From contig JAUNSQ010000009.1 in assembly GCA_030539135.1 (NCBI GenBank), forward strand, positions 13,365 to 19,290: a stretch of 5,926 nt of DNA, given 5' to 3'. A program made the translations under genes and the position numbers. The notes below the pieces were generated by a model. The model ran no database searches, was not told the DNA's origin, and worked only from the letters and a program-made list of their open reading frames with translations. This document shows, piece after piece, positions 5,675 through 5,926 of this stretch. Positions within the stretch are counted from its first letter, which is position 1. Each line of letters begins with the position of its first letter. Source of the DNA: Synergistaceae bacterium (lineage in GTDB: Bacteria; Synergistota; Synergistia; Synergistales; Synergistaceae).

Positions 5675-5926
5675 TTATTTATCGTCCAGGTATGTTTCCA
5701 TCTTGCCAATGCCGCACTGGAGATGTTTCTCGACTGCCTTGCGCAGGGCGTCGGCGTCTTGGTCTCTTATGGCCTGGATTATCTCGTTGTGTTCGTCGTA
5801 GAAGTGCAGGAGGAATTCGTCGGATGATATCCAAACGAGGCGTGCATATTTGAGGTTGTTCCACGACTGTTGGAGTATTCCTTTCATTATGTCGTTGGGG
5901 CAGAAGTTGAAGATGTACATGTGGAA
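5675..5926 (-). CDS. GntR-family transcriptional regulator, C-terminal FCD domain only (5' end outside window)
   Basis: The minus-strand frame is open from the right edge to a TAA at 5675-5677 and shows 83 residues. They read as the end of an FCD (FadR C-terminal) ligand-binding domain: an FH pair at the edge (His at 5921-5923), DEHNEIIQAI with His at 5789-5791, AIRDQDADALRKAVEKH with His at 5723-5725, and a short charged tail. The three histidines match the usual metal-binding set of FCD domains, which bind small carboxylates next to a metal. About 140-150 residues, including the winged helix-turn-helix, lie beyond the window. The start is unseen; the Met codon at 5918-5920 is internal. FCD regulators usually repress neighbouring catabolic genes and respond to an organic or amino acid. 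Control of the convergent oxidoreductase unit is plausible but unproven, since the promoter and regulated genes may also lie to the right. Confidence 0.85.
   Translation of the reverse strand, partial: FHMYIFNFCPNDIMKGILQQSWNNLKYARLVWISSDEFLLHFYDEHNEIIQAIRDQDADALRKAVEKHLQCGIGKMETYLDDK

Overview
The window shows about six bacterial genes from a mid-GC (roughly 50%), gene-dense genome with strong Shine-Dalgarno sequences and frequent ATA and AGA/AGG codons. The gene content (an ornithine-cyclodeaminase-family protein, a YgeY-type M20 hydrolase and a GlpA-like flavoprotein module with a DUF1667 partner) fits an anaerobic amino-acid or purine fermenter. My best guess is Synergistota (Cloacibacillus-like), with a clostridial relative as the alternative. 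That placement is inferred from gene types and codon impressions, not from any search.

Layout. Positions 1-957 (+) hold the 3' part of an ornithine cyclodeaminase/mu-crystallin family gene that enters from the left edge. After 25 bp with a strong ribosome binding site comes a complete YgeY-family metallohydrolase gene (about 983-2287, +). An intrinsic terminator at 2302-2340 closes this first transcription unit. The region 2341-2483 is AT-rich and carries a TATAAT box, a perfect 7-7-7 dyad and a strong ribosome binding site for a TTG start. It serves a second unit of three tightly packed genes: a GlpA-like FAD oxidoreductase with a C-terminal [2Fe-2S] BFD domain (2484-3980), a second FAD/NAD(P) oxidoreductase (3982-5223) and a small four-cysteine DUF1667 protein (5220-5597). 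The junctions are a 1-nt gap and an ATGA overlap. A perfect 18-bp hairpin (5614-5661) then separates this unit from a convergent gene on the minus strand (5675-right edge), the C-terminal FCD part of a GntR-family regulator.

How it may work. The three-gene unit looks like a multi-subunit dehydrogenase. Subunit A would oxidise a small 2-hydroxy acid, polyol phosphate or amino acid at FAD and pass electrons through its [2Fe-2S] cluster to the second flavoprotein, and perhaps on to the cysteine-rich small subunit. The substrate cannot be named: no glpK, glpF or other pathway marker is visible. The cyclodeaminase-like and YgeY genes probably act on an amino-acid or ureido/diamino-acid intermediate and form a separate unit. 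The FCD regulator is the only visible candidate for local control.

Nothing here is clearly a new system. The most interesting points are the resemblance of the DUF1667 cysteine pattern to the [4Fe-4S] domain of molybdopterin oxidoreductases, the orphan pairing of a cyclodeaminase homologue with YgeY, and the dyad next to the oxidoreductase promoter.
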